From Verrucomicrobiales bacterium (lineage in GTDB: Bacteria > Verrucomicrobiota > Verrucomicrobiia > Verrucomicrobiales > DEV007), in the NCBI GenBank assembly GCA_024638765.1, contig JAHEJT010000042.1, forward strand, positions 1 through 32,346: 32,346 nt of DNA, read 5' to 3'. Shown here in pieces: positions 14,410-22,392 of this stretch (its first letter is position 1; each line of letters opens with the position of its first letter). The notes beneath the pieces are model-generated. The model saw only the letters and a list, made by a program, of their open reading frames with translations. It was not told where the DNA came from and made no database searches. Both the position numbers and the translations under genes were made by a program.

Positions 14410-14498
14410 ACCGGGAGACCGCACTGGAAGCTATCCAAACATAAGTTGTCTAGATCATTCGTTTGCGTTCATCTTTTCGAGCCGCCTCGTTTTCAATC

Positions 14499-14534
14499 CC
14501 CTCTCCCAGGGGGAGAGGGTTAGGGTGAGGGGAA
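14499..14534. repeat. Dispersed hairpin element CCCTCTCCC-AGG-GGGAGAGGG with TTAGGGTGAGGGG tail
   Basis: A 9-bp perfect stem with a 3-base loop (14499-14519) is followed by TTAGGGTGAGGGG. The reverse complement, beginning CCCTCACCCTAACCCTCTCC, is a motif I know as a frequent intergenic element in many proteobacterial genomes. It sits in the 175-bp spacer before the PIN-domain gene. Confidence 0.6.
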
Positions 14535-14584
14535 TTCGTTTTGCGGGATAAACTCTGGAACCTGACTGGCTGAGAACGGAACGG

Positions 14585-15013
14585 ATGAATCAGAAAATTC
14601 CTGCAGTCATCGTCGTCGACACCAATATCCTCTTTGGCGCCCTCTGGAGGGGACGCAACGCCCAGCGCCTCATCCAGTTGTGGCGCGACGGGAAAGTGCG
14701 CTTCGCCGTCACCCCGAAAATCCTGGACGAATACCGGCTCATCCTTGCGAAAGTCCCCCGGGGCCGCCAGTTCCTGGAGGAGGTGCGAGAGGTCCTCGAG
14801 GACCGGGAGCGCACCCCTCTGCACCACCTGCAGGAGATTGCAAAGCTGATCCCCGAGGACCCCAGCGACGACGTCTTCCCGGCCTGCGCAAAGGCGGCGG
14901 GCGCGTGGTGCATCGTATCCAACGACCGCCACGTGCGCGAGACCGAGGCCCTCACGGGGATTCCCGTCCTCTCCCCCGCGCAGGCGTTGGAACGGATCGG
15001 GGACGATGGATGA
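14585..15013 (+). CDS. PIN-domain protein, putative toxin (COG1569-like)
   Basis: 142 residues. The PIN fold is indicated by VVDTNILFGAL (D12), the second acid in ILDEYRLIL (E49), the third group in PEDPSDDVF (D95/D96) and the fourth in IVSNDRHVRE (D114), the spacing expected for a Mg-dependent ribonuclease. Members of this group are usually annotated as toxins of toxin-antitoxin pairs. No antitoxin-like frame is seen on either side: upstream is a repeat hairpin and downstream a transporter. It is therefore either orphan or a housekeeping-type PIN protein. Confidence 0.82.
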   Translation: MNQKIPAVIVVDTNILFGALWRGRNAQRLIQLWRDGKVRFAVTPKILDEYRLILAKVPRGRQFLEEVREVLEDRERTPLHHLQEIAKLIPEDPSDDVFPACAKAAGAWCIVSNDRHVRETEALTGIPVLSPAQALERIGDDG

Positions 15014-15162
15014 CCTCTCCGGACTCGAAGGAAGTGATGCACCGTCCGTGATGCGCCGGAGATGGCGAACGCACTGCGCCGGCGCGTCCTCACCGGGAAA
15101 CAGACTGGCAGAAGATTATCCTGCAGTGTTGCATTTCTTGTGCTTTTGCTATCCTCTACCCA

Positions 15163-16830
15163 ATGAGTCTGCTCGAGCAACTGAACCTGACCGCGCCCGT
15201 CGCCCACGATCTGCTCGTCTTCAGTATTGTGGTGCTTGGCGGCATCGGCCTGGGTAATTTGCGGATCGCAGGGATCAAGCTTGGAGTGGCGGGCGTGCTG
15301 TTCGCCGGATTGGCCGCAGCGCATTTTGGATTGCATCCGCAAACGGAGGTTGCGCACTTTCTGAAGGAGTTCGGGCTGGTGCTCTTCGTGTTCGCGCTTG
15401 GCATGCAGATGGGCCCGGGTTTCTTTTCGTCGCTGCGGCGCCAGGGACGCTATCTGAACGGTTACGCTTTTGCGCTGGTGTCGGGCGGTGTCCTCGTGGC
15501 GCTGACCGGAGGATGGCTGCTCGACATGCCGGCGCCCGCGATTGCCGGACTTTTTTCGGGCGCCACCACCAATACGCCCGCGCTTGGGGCGGCCCAGCAG
15601 GCATTGCAGTCCGCGGGAGTGGAACCGGATATTGTCACGATGCCCGCGCTTTCTTACGCGGCGACCTATCCGCTCGCAGTCGTGGGCATCATTCTGTCCC
15701 TCGTCCTCTTGCGCATCTTTTTCAAGGTGGATGTGGCGGCTGAAGCGGCCCGATTTCGCAAGGAAATGGGCGCCGGCGTCGAACCCCTCGAGCGCATGAA
15801 CCTGAAGGTGGAGAATTCGAACCTCGAGGGTGTCGCCATCGCCTCGGTGCCCGCCCTCCGCGAGACGGGCGTGGTCATTTCACGCTATCGGCCCGCCTTC
15901 GGCGGTGATGTGGTTGCCGCCACGCCGGAAACGGTGTTGTACGTGGGCGACCGGATCATGGCTGTCGGAACGAAGTCAAACTTGGAAAGGTTCCGCCTCG
16001 TCGTCGGCCGCGTCTGCGAAGACGACCTCATGGAATCGCCTGGAAGCGTCGATTACCGGCGAGTGGTATTGACGAACCGGGAAATGCTCGGCAAATCCGT
16101 GGGTGAGCTTGGCCTGGAGCAGCTGCACAACGTGATCGTCACGCGCGTGAGCCGCGGGGATCTCATCTTCACCGCGCTTCCGGATCTCAGGCTCCAGTTT
16201 GGCGATATGCTCCAACTCGTCGGCTCCGAGGAATCTCTCGAAGAAGCTGCCAAGACGCTCGGCAATTCCGTGGAGATGCTGCGGGAGACGAAGTTCGCCG
16301 CCATCTTCGCCGGAATCCTCTTCGGGGTGCTGCTCGGCCTCTATCCCTTCCGCATCGAGGGGCTTTCCGCTCCAGTGCGGCTCGGTCTCGCGGGCGGACC
16401 GCTCATCATGGCGATCCTGCTGAGTTATCTCGGCCGCATCGGACCGATGGTCCTGCACATGCCGCTCAATGCCAACCGCGCCTTGCGCGACCTCGGCATC
16501 ATCCTGTTCCTGGCGAACGTCGGCCTGCTCGCCGGGGACAAATTCGTCGAAACGGTTTTTTCCGCGCAGGGACTGCAGTGGGTGCTGCTCGGCGTGCTTG
16601 TCACCATTCTTCCTTTGCTCGCCGTCGGGGCTGCCGCCCGCAAGTTCCACAAGGTGAACTACATGACCTTGTCCGGCCTGCTTTCCGGAGGCATGACGGA
16701 TCCTCCGGCCCTGGCATTTGCCACCACCATGGCGCGTTGCGATTCTCCTGCCATCGCCTATGCCACCGTCTATCCGCTGACCATGCTGCTGCGCATCGTG
16801 GCCGCACAGATCATCGCGCTGCTTGGTTGA
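15163..16830 (+). CDS. AspT/YidE/YbjL-family membrane transporter with two RCK_C (TrkA-C) domains
   Basis: 555 residues. About five or six N-terminal membrane segments (residues 15-190) contain the family signature GLFSGATTNTPALGAAQQAL. Two soluble TrkA-C-type domains follow (about 205-290 and 295-375, the second ending LQFGDMLQLVGSEESL), then about five membrane segments with a second signature, GLLSGGMTDPPALAFA. The architecture matches the aspartate:alanine exchanger family; the substrate is not predictable. A possible extended -10 (TGCTATCCT, 15147-15155) lies so close to the ATG that the mRNA could be almost leaderless. No clear Shine-Dalgarno sequence is present. Confidence 0.9.
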   Translation: MSLLEQLNLTAPVAHDLLVFSIVVLGGIGLGNLRIAGIKLGVAGVLFAGLAAAHFGLHPQTEVAHFLKEFGLVLFVFALGMQMGPGFFSSLRRQGRYLNGYAFALVSGGVLVALTGGWLLDMPAPAIAGLFSGATTNTPALGAAQQALQSAGVEPDIVTMPALSYAATYPLAVVGIILSLVLLRIFFKVDVAAEAARFRKEMGAGVEPLERMNLKVENSNLEGVAIASVPALRETGVVISRYRPAFGGDVVAATPETVLYVGDRIMAVGTKSNLERFRLVVGRVCEDDLMESPGSVDYRRVVLTNREMLGKSVGELGLEQLHNVIVTRVSRGDLIFTALPDLRLQFGDMLQLVGSEESLEEAAKTLGNSVEMLRETKFAAIFAGILFGVLLGLYPFRIEGLSAPVRLGLAGGPLIMAILLSYLGRIGPMVLHMPLNANRALRDLGIILFLANVGLLAGDKFVETVFSAQGLQWVLLGVLVTILPLLAVGAAARKFHKVNYMTLSGLLSGGMTDPPALAFATTMARCDSPAIAYATVYPLTMLLRIVAAQIIALLG

Positions 16831-16849
16831 GCGACACCCTTTGGAAAAC

Positions 16850-16994
16850 GAAGACGCGCCGTCTCCTCGGCCGCAGATCCGTTTTCGACGAGGATGACCT
16901 CATAATCATCGCGGGGTGACTCGGACAGGACCGTCACGAGTTTGTCGCGCGAGGCGGGAAGCGTGCCGGCCTCGTTGCAGGCGGGCAGGACCAC
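16850..16994 (-). pseudogene. Remnant of a family 2 glycosyltransferase N-terminus
   Basis: On the minus strand an open frame starts MVLPACNEAGTLP and continues through DDYEVILVENGS to ETARL, the first half-Rossmann unit of GT-A/GT2 glycosyltransferases (nucleotide-binding start with a DDGS-like motif altered to ENGS). Homology stops after about 48 residues, where the frame runs into antisense of the transporter gene. An in-frame TAA lies just upstream. The rest of the roughly 230-350 residue enzyme is missing, so this is a truncated fragment. Confidence 0.6.
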
Positions 16995-17072
16995 CCTGAT
17001 TTAAAGTTTGCCGGGCGGGGGAAAAGCCCGTTGATTTGGTGGGCGGGAACCGAATCGGCGGGGAGTAGTCGT

Positions 17073-18674
17073 GTGAACACAAGATCCTCACAGAGTAAAG
17101 GAGGGATCAGCCCGGCCGAATCCAGGCAACCCTTCTATCGTGATCCCTACACGATCCTCGGCGCGGTCCTCTTCCTGCTCCTGGTCCTCCTCTCCTGGAG
17201 AGGTTACGTCCGCACCCACGAGTTGATTTATATCCTGGGTCCGCGTCGCGTCGCCGACCCCGAGTTTCTGGCCAATGACCTGACCTGGTCCGTGCTTCCT
17301 CCGACCAGCTTTCTCTTCGATCACCTGGTGGGGCCGCTCTGTCGGTTTCTCAGCGATTTTGCGATCGTGAACGTCGGGAGAGTTCTAACCTGGTTTCTCA
17401 CCGCCTCTTCACTGGCGATGCTGGCACGCACTCTGCGCCTGCCGGCCTGGAGCGTGGCGGCGGGGTTTCTTGCGTGGTATCTCTGGGGACAGACTCTCGC
17501 TTCCTGCGGTGAGCCGCTCCAGGGGTTCGAGCTGAAGTCCCTGGCCTATCCGTTGAGTTACTTCTCGCTCGCCTTTGCGATGCGCAGACAATTGGTGCGC
17601 GCCGGGCTGTGCGCCGGCTTGGCGACGGCTTTTCACATCATTGTCGGCGGGTGGGCCTGCCTGGCGCTGTCCCTCAGCCTGTGCTTGAATCGCAGATTGT
17701 TTTCGATTCGGCAGATCACGGTTTTTCTGCTGTCCACGGCCCCGTTCATCGTGCCCCTGGTCCTGGCGGTGGGACTATTTCATTTGGGGGGAGAGGATCG
17801 CGCGGCCAGGGACGAGATTTACGTCATGTTCCGCAATCCGCACTGCTGCGACCCCGAGACGTTTATGACGCCCATGAGGTGGGCCTTCTCGATTCCGGTG
17901 TTCCTGTTGACGCCGATGCTGGTCTACTTCTGGCAGCCGCGACGCGAGGGACGCGTCCTGGCGGGATTTCTCGTGGTGCTGATCTTCTTGTTCTTCACGG
18001 GACTCGTCGCGCGCCAGTTCGATCTGTTCGCTTACTTGAAGCTCTACCCGTTCCAGCTGGCCAAGGCGATTCCCCTGCTGCTGTTCTTCATTTTCTGCCT
18101 GGCTTACATCGGGACCATGGGACCGCGGCATCGCATCGGCAAAATCGCGTGGGTGCTCGGATTGCTCGTCGCGATTTGGATGGTGGATCACAAGGACTTG
18201 TCGGAAAAACTGGCGGAATCGCCCGGCGAATTTGTCGAGGAATGGCGGGAAATGAGGTCGAGAGGTCCCCACAGGTACGGGGATCAGGAGTTCTATGCCT
18301 GGATCCGGGAGCACACTCCCCGTGACGCCGTTTTTGTCACGCCGCCCATCCTGGAATTCTGGACCGTGGCGGAGCGCGCCCAGACGGTTGCCTGGCGTTT
18401 TGCGCCACTTGACGCGCGCATCCTCGAATGGAAGAAGCGGCTTGACGAATTAAACAGGCACCGGCCGTTTTCCGGGAAGGGGTTCGAGGTGCGCGATGAC
18501 CTCGAATTCAATCAGGGTCAATTGGAGCCCGCCGAGCTGGCGCGCATGCGAGAAGATTACGGCGCCACCTATTACGTCACCGCGATGCGACGTCCGGAGC
18601 TGGAGGAGGAATTACTTTATGAAGGCTCGCGGTATTTTCTTTACCGTATTCCGGCAAGCGATGGCGCCAAGTAG
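17073..18674 (+). CDS. Polytopic membrane protein (DUF6798-like, GT-C-type layout)
   Basis: 533 residues from GTG 17073, chosen because GGGGAG (17060-17065) lies seven bases upstream; a TTG at 17031 is the alternative. About ten hydrophobic segments span residues 25-370, with a long first extracytoplasmic loop (HELIYILGPRRVADPEFL...) and a TAFHIIVGGW motif. A soluble C-terminal domain of about 150 residues holds YAWIREHTPRDAVFVTPP, a pattern shared by bacterial GT-C-like membrane proteins of unknown function (I associate it with DUF6798). A polyprenol-linked sugar transferase role is possible but not shown: no clear catalytic acidic motif was identified. A broken GT2 gene lies immediately upstream on the other strand. 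Confidence 0.7.
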   Translation: MNTRSSQSKGGISPAESRQPFYRDPYTILGAVLFLLLVLLSWRGYVRTHELIYILGPRRVADPEFLANDLTWSVLPPTSFLFDHLVGPLCRFLSDFAIVNVGRVLTWFLTASSLAMLARTLRLPAWSVAAGFLAWYLWGQTLASCGEPLQGFELKSLAYPLSYFSLAFAMRRQLVRAGLCAGLATAFHIIVGGWACLALSLSLCLNRRLFSIRQITVFLLSTAPFIVPLVLAVGLFHLGGEDRAARDEIYVMFRNPHCCDPETFMTPMRWAFSIPVFLLTPMLVYFWQPRREGRVLAGFLVVLIFLFFTGLVARQFDLFAYLKLYPFQLAKAIPLLLFFIFCLAYIGTMGPRHRIGKIAWVLGLLVAIWMVDHKDLSEKLAESPGEFVEEWREMRSRGPHRYGDQEFYAWIREHTPRDAVFVTPPILEFWTVAERAQTVAWRFAPLDARILEWKKRLDELNRHRPFSGKGFEVRDDLEFNQGQLEPAELARMREDYGATYYVTAMRRPELEEELLYEGSRYFLYRIPASDGAK

Positions 18675-18937
18675 ACTGATCTTTAACGAAACGGCCCGCG
18701 TTCGCCAATCCACAGGAGGAATCGGAGTCAACTGAGGGGGGATTCGGCGGCGTAACACCCTGAGCCTGAGGAGTGGATTATCCTGCGCCTTCGGCGCACG
18801 CTCTGCAAAGTAGCTCGCTCTGCTCGCTGGAGTTGGCCGGCCGGAGGAGTCGCCCCGTTAGGGTGTAACAGATGAAAACATACTGCTCTGTTGTCATGAG
18901 TGACCAGAAAGAATGAGCGGCGGCATCTTGCCGCCGA
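18675..18937. other. Spacer with a 10-bp inverted repeat enclosing 98 bp
   Basis: GTAACACCCT (18752-18761) and AGGGTGTAAC (18860-18869) are perfect inverted repeats around a 98-bp core that contains the hairpin TGCGCC-TTC-GGCGCA (18783-18797). A further hairpin GCGGCGGCA/TGCCGCCG lies at 18916-18935. There is no coding frame. It could be a MITE-like relic or a structured RNA. Confidence 0.45.
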
Positions 18938-18966
18938 TTGACAATGAGCCCCACGCAATTCATGAT
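18938..18966 (+). promoter_or_regulatory. Sigma-70-type promoter of the ThuA-like gene
   Basis: TTGACA (18938-18943, perfect) and CATGAT (18961-18966, 4/6) are separated by exactly 17 bp. Predicted initiation near 18973 would leave only a few bases before the ATG at 18977, so the mRNA may be nearly leaderless. Confidence 0.5.
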
Positions 18967-18976
18967 TTGAATCGTC

Positions 18977-20347
18977 ATGCTCCTCCCATGCTTTCGCGGG
19001 GTTTTTGCGGCGGCAGCCGTGTCGATCGTGTGTCTAACGGCTTTGTTCCCGCATGGCAGCTTGGCGTCGCCGAAAGTTCTCATCATCCGAGGCGGGCCAG
19101 GCACCGGCGGTGTCAACAGCCCGAATGACAACCAGCTTTCGGATATTTTCAATACGACGGGGAACAGCGATTGGGTCGACTTTCGGCTCCTTCTCGAATC
19201 GCAGGGATATACCGTGGAACAGATGATCGAAGGCGGCGTGATTTCGACCACTGATTGCACGCTCGAACACGGGACGCCGCTCGATCTTGCGGGCATGGAT
19301 CTCGGGCAATACGACATCATTGTATTCGGTTCGAATAACGCGCGCTACGACCAGGGAGGCGCGGCGCACATCGATGCAGTCGAAGATTACGTCCTCCACG
19401 GCGGCGCGGCGCTCTTCATCAGTGATGCGAACTGGGGGAGGAGCTGGGATGACGCGCCATCCTCGGAACAGCCCTTTCTCGACCGCTTCGGTCTCATCAT
19501 GAACCAGGATCGCGGGACCTATGCGGTGTCCTTGGCACAGGGAGATTTCGTTGCGCCGGCGCACCCGATTCTCGCGGGCGTCAGTGCATTCGACGGCGAA
19601 GGAGTTTCACCGATCCGATTCTCCCATACCCCGCCCGGGATGAAAACCAGCCGGCTGGTCACCGCGCGCGGCGGCACGCGCGACAACGACGGCAGCTGTG
19701 GCACCAGCAACGGGCAGGGGACAAATCGCGCCACCGATGCCAGTGACTGTGCGCTGGTCGTGGTCGAAGCCGGCCTCGGGCGCGTCGCGGGGCACTTCGA
19801 CCGCAACACCTTCTTCAGCACGGGAGGCGCCGGCACGGAACTCGGCAACTTCGATAACACGCCATTGGCAATCAATCTCTTCAGTTGGCTTTGCGATGCC
19901 GGATCCGACTCCTACGCGAGTTACGCTGCCGCCCTGACCGGGCCCGACGGTTTCCTGGATGACGGCGACGGCGACGCCCTGCAAAACGGCATGGAGTACG
20001 CCCTGGGAATCGACGGAAATGACGGCACCGGCGAAAATGGAGCCGCGGGACTTCCGACGGTCACTATCGCCGGTAGCGGGGGCGCGGCCCGATTGCAATT
20101 CGACTTTGCGATGGCTGCCCCGCCGCGTGGCGATCTCACGCTCCGGGTCGAGGCCGGGGGCGACCTTGGCAGCTGGACCGTGATCGCGGAGAAGATCGGT
20201 CCCGCCGGCTGGACAGGACCCGCCGCCGTCGCCGAGGGCGCCGTCACGGACGGGCGCCGGGCGATTTCAGTGGAGGACATCGTGACCACTTTGACCGCAT
20301 CACGGCGTTTCGCCCGGCTCGTGGTGGAGTGGACGATTGCAGACTGA
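18977..20347 (+). CDS. Secreted protein with ThuA/class I glutaminase-like N-terminal domain
   Basis: 456 residues. Residues 1-30 form a signal peptide (cleavage near SLAS). The next region reads as an alternating alpha/beta fold: KVLIIRGGPG, then YDIIVFGSNNARYDQGG, then VEDYVLHGGAALFISD, ending with HPILAGVSAF and VVVEAGLGRVAGHFDRNTFF. This order is typical of ThuA-like or DUF4350 flavodoxin/GATase1-like domains, often tied to sugar metabolism; no nucleophilic Cys is seen at the elbow (GGAALFIS). After about residue 315 comes DDGDGDALQNGMEYALG, the linker common at the end of verrucomicrobial secreted proteins, then a beta-rich C-terminal domain. Function is unknown. A promoter with a perfect -35 lies just upstream. 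Confidence 0.7.
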   Translation: MLLPCFRGVFAAAAVSIVCLTALFPHGSLASPKVLIIRGGPGTGGVNSPNDNQLSDIFNTTGNSDWVDFRLLLESQGYTVEQMIEGGVISTTDCTLEHGTPLDLAGMDLGQYDIIVFGSNNARYDQGGAAHIDAVEDYVLHGGAALFISDANWGRSWDDAPSSEQPFLDRFGLIMNQDRGTYAVSLAQGDFVAPAHPILAGVSAFDGEGVSPIRFSHTPPGMKTSRLVTARGGTRDNDGSCGTSNGQGTNRATDASDCALVVVEAGLGRVAGHFDRNTFFSTGGAGTELGNFDNTPLAINLFSWLCDAGSDSYASYAAALTGPDGFLDDGDGDALQNGMEYALGIDGNDGTGENGAAGLPTVTIAGSGGAARLQFDFAMAAPPRGDLTLRVEAGGDLGSWTVIAEKIGPAGWTGPAAVAEGAVTDGRRAISVEDIVTTLTASRRFARLVVEWTIAD

Positions 20348-21075
20348 GCACCTGTGAGGCGTGCAATCGTGCGGTGTAACCGGATGTAAATGCCTGCGAT
20401 TGTGTGTTTGTTGGCGATCACAAAGGAATAGCGGCAGCATTAACCGGCTCCGCCGGCTCCGCAAAGTGACTTCGCGGATTGCGTCGCGCTGGGCGCGGGC
20501 AGAGGGAAAACCGCGGAGGACGGAGAGGGCGACAAAGGAGCAAAGCAGCTTTCGCGGCCGTGAAAGCCTCAGGCAGAAGACGTGGAAAGTGGATTGAGAC
20601 ATGTGGGGTCGAGGCTTGGTGGGAGGGGACGAGTGGGAGTCAACCCCCTCCATCCCAGCTTGCCCTTCGTAGTCTTGACGAAGAAGGGGGGCCGGTGACT
20701 GCGGCGATGGGATCGGCCTGAAAAAGCGATTTCCTGCTATCAGTAACGATGAGAGCGAAGCGGGAAGAAGGAACGCGAACCGGGTTGAGCTTCTAGTCGT
20801 TTTCGCGGTCCGCCCCCAAAACCACCCAAAACCATGTCGGTTGCAATCCCTTGACCACCACGGCATTTCATCTCCCGCACCCTGCTGAAGCCCTAGCAGG
20901 GTGTTGAAAAACTCCGCAACGCCGCGAAGATATGTGTTTTTATGTTAGGAAAGCAAGGCTTCGCCGAGTGGGAGGATGTCTTCCCTTCGGGCGCAAGCCG
21001 CTGAACGCGTGGGCGTTGTTCCGCCTCAATCGAGTATGTAGGCCTCGGCGCCGTCTTCCGGCGGCGGGGAGCGGT
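20348..21075. other. Gene-free stretch with degenerate repeats and possible IS-end relic
   Basis: No frame with coding character was found on either strand. The stretch near 20511-20545 shows loose 7-bp periodicity (CCGCGGA, GGACGGA types). At 20880-20902 CCTGCTGAAGCCCTAGCAGG forms a hairpin running into GTGTTGAAAAACTCCGC, which resembles the ends of some IS elements, and GAAAGCAAGGCTTCGCCG follows. No transposase remnant is visible. Confidence 0.45.
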
Positions 21076-21636
21076 TCAGGCCCTTGGCCTGATTAGTTCA
21101 TCGACCGCGGCCTCCATGGCGCTGCCTTCGTTGCGCGCCCAGTTCCGGATCGCCTCGAGATCGATCTCTTCGCGCCGGTTGCAGGCCACGAGCACGGCCT
21201 GGTCGAGACATTCGCGGGCCCCGAAATAGACATACGAGGCGAGGCGATCGCGGACGCAATCGGTTGGCGAGAGAATGCGCACGGGAACGCCGTCCACCAT
21301 TTCCTCGCGCGGCGTGATATGGTAATCGTCGCCGATGCCCAGCGGCGTGCCGACGAACTCGACGAACAGGTGTCGGCAGTCGGGATGGACGTAATGCCGC
21401 CCCCCGCCGCGCTCGAAGCCGATCGCCGCCATTGCCTCGTCGAGGTGCTCTTGTAACGGGAGGGGATACATCGCGAGGTGCATGTCGAGGTCGCCGGAGC
21501 GGTAGGCGCCGCGCGAATAGATCGCCGCCACCGCGCCGCCGACGAGGACGGTATCGATGCCCGCCTTCGCCAGGTGCGCCGCAATGAAACGCCAGGCCTC
21601 TTCTTCCGTGGCCGTGTTCCAAGCGGGCGCCTTCAC
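21076..21636 (-). CDS. Nucleotidyltransferase-fold protein of a winged-helix/NTase cassette
   Basis: 186 residues. The minimal polymerase-beta-like NTase core is visible: VLVGGAVAAIY (VGG at 32-34), SGDLD (D49 and D51, metal ligands) and a later acidic strand HLFVEFVG (E93). A helical C-terminal part contains SPTDCVRDRLASYVYF and CLDQAVLVA. Such proteins occur as the second gene of AbiE/MNT-like toxin-antitoxin or defence pairs, where the NTase modifies tRNA or a partner protein; here the substrate is unknown. The ATG overlaps the stop of the upstream winged-helix gene by four bases (ATGA), so the two are translationally coupled. Housekeeping or resistance nucleotidyltransferase roles remain possible. 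Confidence 0.78.
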   Translation of the reverse strand: MKAPAWNTATEEEAWRFIAAHLAKAGIDTVLVGGAVAAIYSRGAYRSGDLDMHLAMYPLPLQEHLDEAMAAIGFERGGGRHYVHPDCRHLFVEFVGTPLGIGDDYHITPREEMVDGVPVRILSPTDCVRDRLASYVYFGARECLDQAVLVACNRREEIDLEAIRNWARNEGSAMEAAVDELIRPRA

Positions 21637-22001
21637 GGATGATTGTCGTCGCGGCGCGGGGCGAGCGGTTTGCCAGTCCGCCGCGGCCGGCGCCGTGAGC
21701 TAAAGAGTTTTTCGCGCGCTTCGAGCGGGATCATTTCGTAAGCCCGGCCCACGAACTCCTTCAACGCGTTGGCGAGCGGCGATTTGGGATCGAAGCGGAA
21801 GAGCCGTGTCCGGCCGCGGAGTTGGGACACGAAGAGCCCGGCCTCCTCGAAGCGCACAAGGACGCGCCAGTAGGGAGTGATCGATTTCTCGCCGTAATCG
21901 TCCGCGATGGCTTTGGCGTGGATCTCTCCGTAATGATAGAGATGGAGGAGGGTACGGGCGGCTGAACGGCTTCCGAACACGGTTTCCAGGGAATCGCGCA
22001 C
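21633..22001 (-). CDS. Winged-helix DNA-binding protein, first gene of the NTase cassette
   Basis: About 122 residues if started at GTG 22001 (VRDSLETVFGS); an in-frame TTG at 22034 would add 11 residues that look like AT-rich promoter DNA. The central part reads as an ArsR/MarR-like wHTH: SRSAARTLLHLYHYGEIHAKAIADDYG (helices, recognition region), SITPYWRVLVRFEEAGL and the wing LRGRTRLFRFDPKSP. The C-terminus is basic (SSRRRPRRTGKPLAPRR). It is probably a DNA-binding autorepressor and antitoxin-like partner of the NTase, with which it overlaps by four bases. A perfect inverted repeat lies just upstream in unusually AT-rich DNA. Confidence 0.75.
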   Translation of the reverse strand: MRDSLETVFGSRSAARTLLHLYHYGEIHAKAIADDYGEKSITPYWRVLVRFEEAGLFVSQLRGRTRLFRFDPKSPLANALKEFVGRAYEMIPLEAREKLFSSRRRPRRTGKPLAPRRDDNHP

Positions 22002-22023
22002 GCCACATAATAACGCGAAAAGT

Positions 22024-22074
22024 GTCAATAACAACTATTTTTGAGTTATTATTGACTTCTTTTGAGTCAATAAT
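22024..22074 (-). promoter_or_regulatory. Operator in front of the winged-helix/NTase operon
   Basis: ATTATTGACT (22048-22057) and AGTCAATAAT (22065-22074) form a perfect 10-bp inverted repeat with a 7-bp spacer. A third half-site, TGTCAATAAC, lies at 22023-22032 close to the probable start. TTGACA on the minus strand overlaps that third half-site and could be a -35. The region is strikingly AT-rich for this genome. Autoregulation by the winged-helix protein is the natural reading. Confidence 0.65.
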
Positions 22075-22392
22075 GCGATGGACCGGGCCCATTCGCGAAG
22101 CGTGGACAACCCGCGACCGGGATGCACTCCCGGGGGTTCGGGGTCCGACCGCAGTAAAGGTTTGATGCAGTTGCTCCTGCACGAGAGTTAGTCTCTAGTT
22201 CATGCCAACCATATCCCCCAAAGTCGGAGTCTTTTTTCCAGCCGTCAATCGTGCCTATCGCGGACTGCAGGCAGTTAGTTATCGCCTCATGTGGGCTCAC
22301 ACTCGATTTCCTATCAGTTGAATCACCCTGTGCCGAGGCAATGTGACGATGGTGTTTGAGGGCGGCCGCAGGGGGTGATAAGGTGCTTGCGG
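22075..22392. other. Divergent spacer between the two NTase cassettes
   Basis: Roughly 320 bp with no convincing gene; a 137-codon minus-strand frame across it has no recognisable domain. AAGGTG (22380-22385) is a reasonable ribosome-binding site for the start at 22393. No clear promoter for the plus-strand cassette was identified. Confidence 0.5.

Noticed and set aside
20300-20866. 188-codon minus-strand frame in the gene-free stretch
   Set aside because: Arg/Ser/Pro-rich with no recognisable domain and overlaps the end of the ThuA-like gene; typical of translated spacer DNA.
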